Shown piece by piece: positions 62,965 through 64,000 of a stretch of 64,000 nt of DNA. The notes beneath the pieces were generated by a model. The model had not been told where the DNA came from. It saw nothing but the letters and a program-made list of their open reading frames with translations, and made no database searches. The position numbers were made by a program, and so were the translations under genes. Position 1 is the stretch's first letter. Each line of letters opens with the position of its first letter. Source of the DNA: Schistocephalus solidus (lineage: Eukaryota > Platyhelminthes > Cestoda > Diphyllobothriidea > Diphyllobothriidae); contig WEDG01000803.1 of NCBI GenBank assembly GCA_017591395.1, forward strand, positions 62,001-126,000, read 5' to 3'.

Positions 62965-64000
62965 ACTAACCTACAAGCTGACAGCCTGGCGCAGTGAAAT
63001 TAAAAACCGAAGTAGTTCAAGAATAGTACCGCTTTAACGCATAAAAAATCAGGTATAATGGGTTGAAGAACAAAGAGTGAACACAAATATCAAGGTGAAA
63101 GCATGTTCGACGGCCCGAGTAAAATTGCAGCGGCGCACTGAACTGAATACTGATAGCATGCGATGAAGTCAGATTATTCGTATTCAGAAATCTTTCAATT
63201 TGCTGCTGTATAACTTTACGCACTTTCACCCAATACCTGGCTAGTATTTGTATGAAGATCAACTGAGTTACCCGCCCCGGCATTAATAATGGGTCGGACG
63301 TTTGCTTAATCCGGCATCGGAGAGTGTTTTCACTTGGTAGTATTCACTAGTAAACAAAGAGCTTTTCCGAACCGTGTTTTACTACCACTCTCCATCCTCC
63401 CTCGCCAGGAGGTGTCAAGGTTGAGGGTGCAGCCTTTATTTATGAAAGCGGGCGTGAGCCTTTGCTGGCTGCAGTCCCGTACACTGATTGGTCCGTCAAG
63501 GTCACGCTTAGTTGTCAGCAGGTGCGACTGGTGCACGTAGGCGACACACCAAGCAGGTGGGGAATCGCGAGCTGCTGGGGGCCGTACACTTACTCGCTCG
63601 CCTCTTCTCTTTTTTCCATAAGGCAAGATACCTCGAATAAATTTGAAGTTCTGCATACTTCTAGTTGTCAGCTCCTTTAGAAGCGTACTTTCTTAGGGCA
63701 TTCTCAGAGTGCTAAACCCGCTTTTGAGCAAAATTACTAACAGTAACTGCCGGGTAAAATCTCATCTTGGTATCGAAACCATTACTTTTTGTTGGCCATA
63801 TTTAGGTATTATGCACATATTCACGATATCGTGCCACCCTAAATAAGTGAAAATACGAAGGCCAGGGAAAGGTTCCGAAGACGGAAACTCGATTTTTGGA
63901 AAAAAAAACTTGTATTTGACGGACGTTCCTGATTTACACTTGGACCCATCATCAGAGAACGCAACAGATAAAGGTAGTGGACGCATAGGGATTGCGGTTG
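62965..64000. other. No gene seen
   Basis: Unassigned. 63330-63700 holds an inverted CCAAT box (ATTGGTCC at about 63484) and an AATAAA at about 63637-63642, perhaps part of an LTR, with no second copy to prove it. Minus ORFs at 63017-63283 and 63330-63656 show no recognised domain. Confidence 0.4.

Noticed and set aside
63330..63720. LTR or promoter (CCAAT box plus AATAAA)
   Set aside because: No second copy, TATA box or terminal repeat is visible; kept only as a note in the unassigned region.

Overview
The window is nuclear DNA from a repeat-rich flatworm. A diphyllobothriidean tapeworm (Spirometra / Dibothriocephalus / Schistocephalus group) is the best guess. The basis is established recognition, not a search: the RTE-like and CR1-like LINE proteins, the C2H2-tailed LINE and the gag-like fragment all resemble repeat proteins I know from those genomes. 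There are no bacterial operons. The one clear host gene has introns with GT..AG borders, and nearly everything else is decayed retroelement.

Layout. 1-7.1 kb (+): two decayed copies of a LINE called family 1 here (endonuclease, RT with YADD, 3' UTR ending in a TTTA tail). 7.1-10.9 kb (-): a nearly complete CR1-like LINE (family 2) and fragments of relatives. 10.9-18.5 kb: a minus-strand family 1 element split by a 5.5-kb plus-strand RTE-like LINE (family 3), which ends in a C2H2 zinc-finger arm and is flanked by a 10-bp target-site duplication. 18.6-25.5 kb: further family 1 and family 2 debris on both strands. 25.5-31.1 kb: mostly unassigned, with traces of a second RTE-like family (family 4).

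31.3-45.6 kb (+): the host locus. A candidate 71-residue small ORF ends 35 nt before the acceptor-and-ATG of a PNISR orthologue (PNN-interacting SR-rich nuclear-speckle protein). I assembled eight coding exons with fully consistent phases, giving a predicted 976 residues. The tight spacing and the AG|ATG junction are what a flatworm polycistron resolved by spliced-leader trans-splicing would look like. PNISR introns carry an antisense gag-like relic with an LTR-like repeat, tRNA-derived SINEs, a (CT)n tract, the 3' terminus of family 3, and a block homologous to the region 3' of a Penelope-like element.

45.6-64 kb: a family 4 LINE tail (-), tRNA-like repeats, a family 2 LINE (-) cut by a TAG microsatellite, one unrecognised candidate exon (-), a 411-bp near-perfect-length imperfect palindrome, a Penelope-like GIY-YIG fragment (+), and a second copy of family 3 (-) that has lost exactly the zinc-finger arm.

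Only PNISR, the small ORF before it and possibly the exon at 54.7-55.0 kb look like host coding sequence. All repeat assignments were made by eye from conserved protein motifs and shared nucleotide blocks, so boundaries are approximate unless a duplication or tail defines them.
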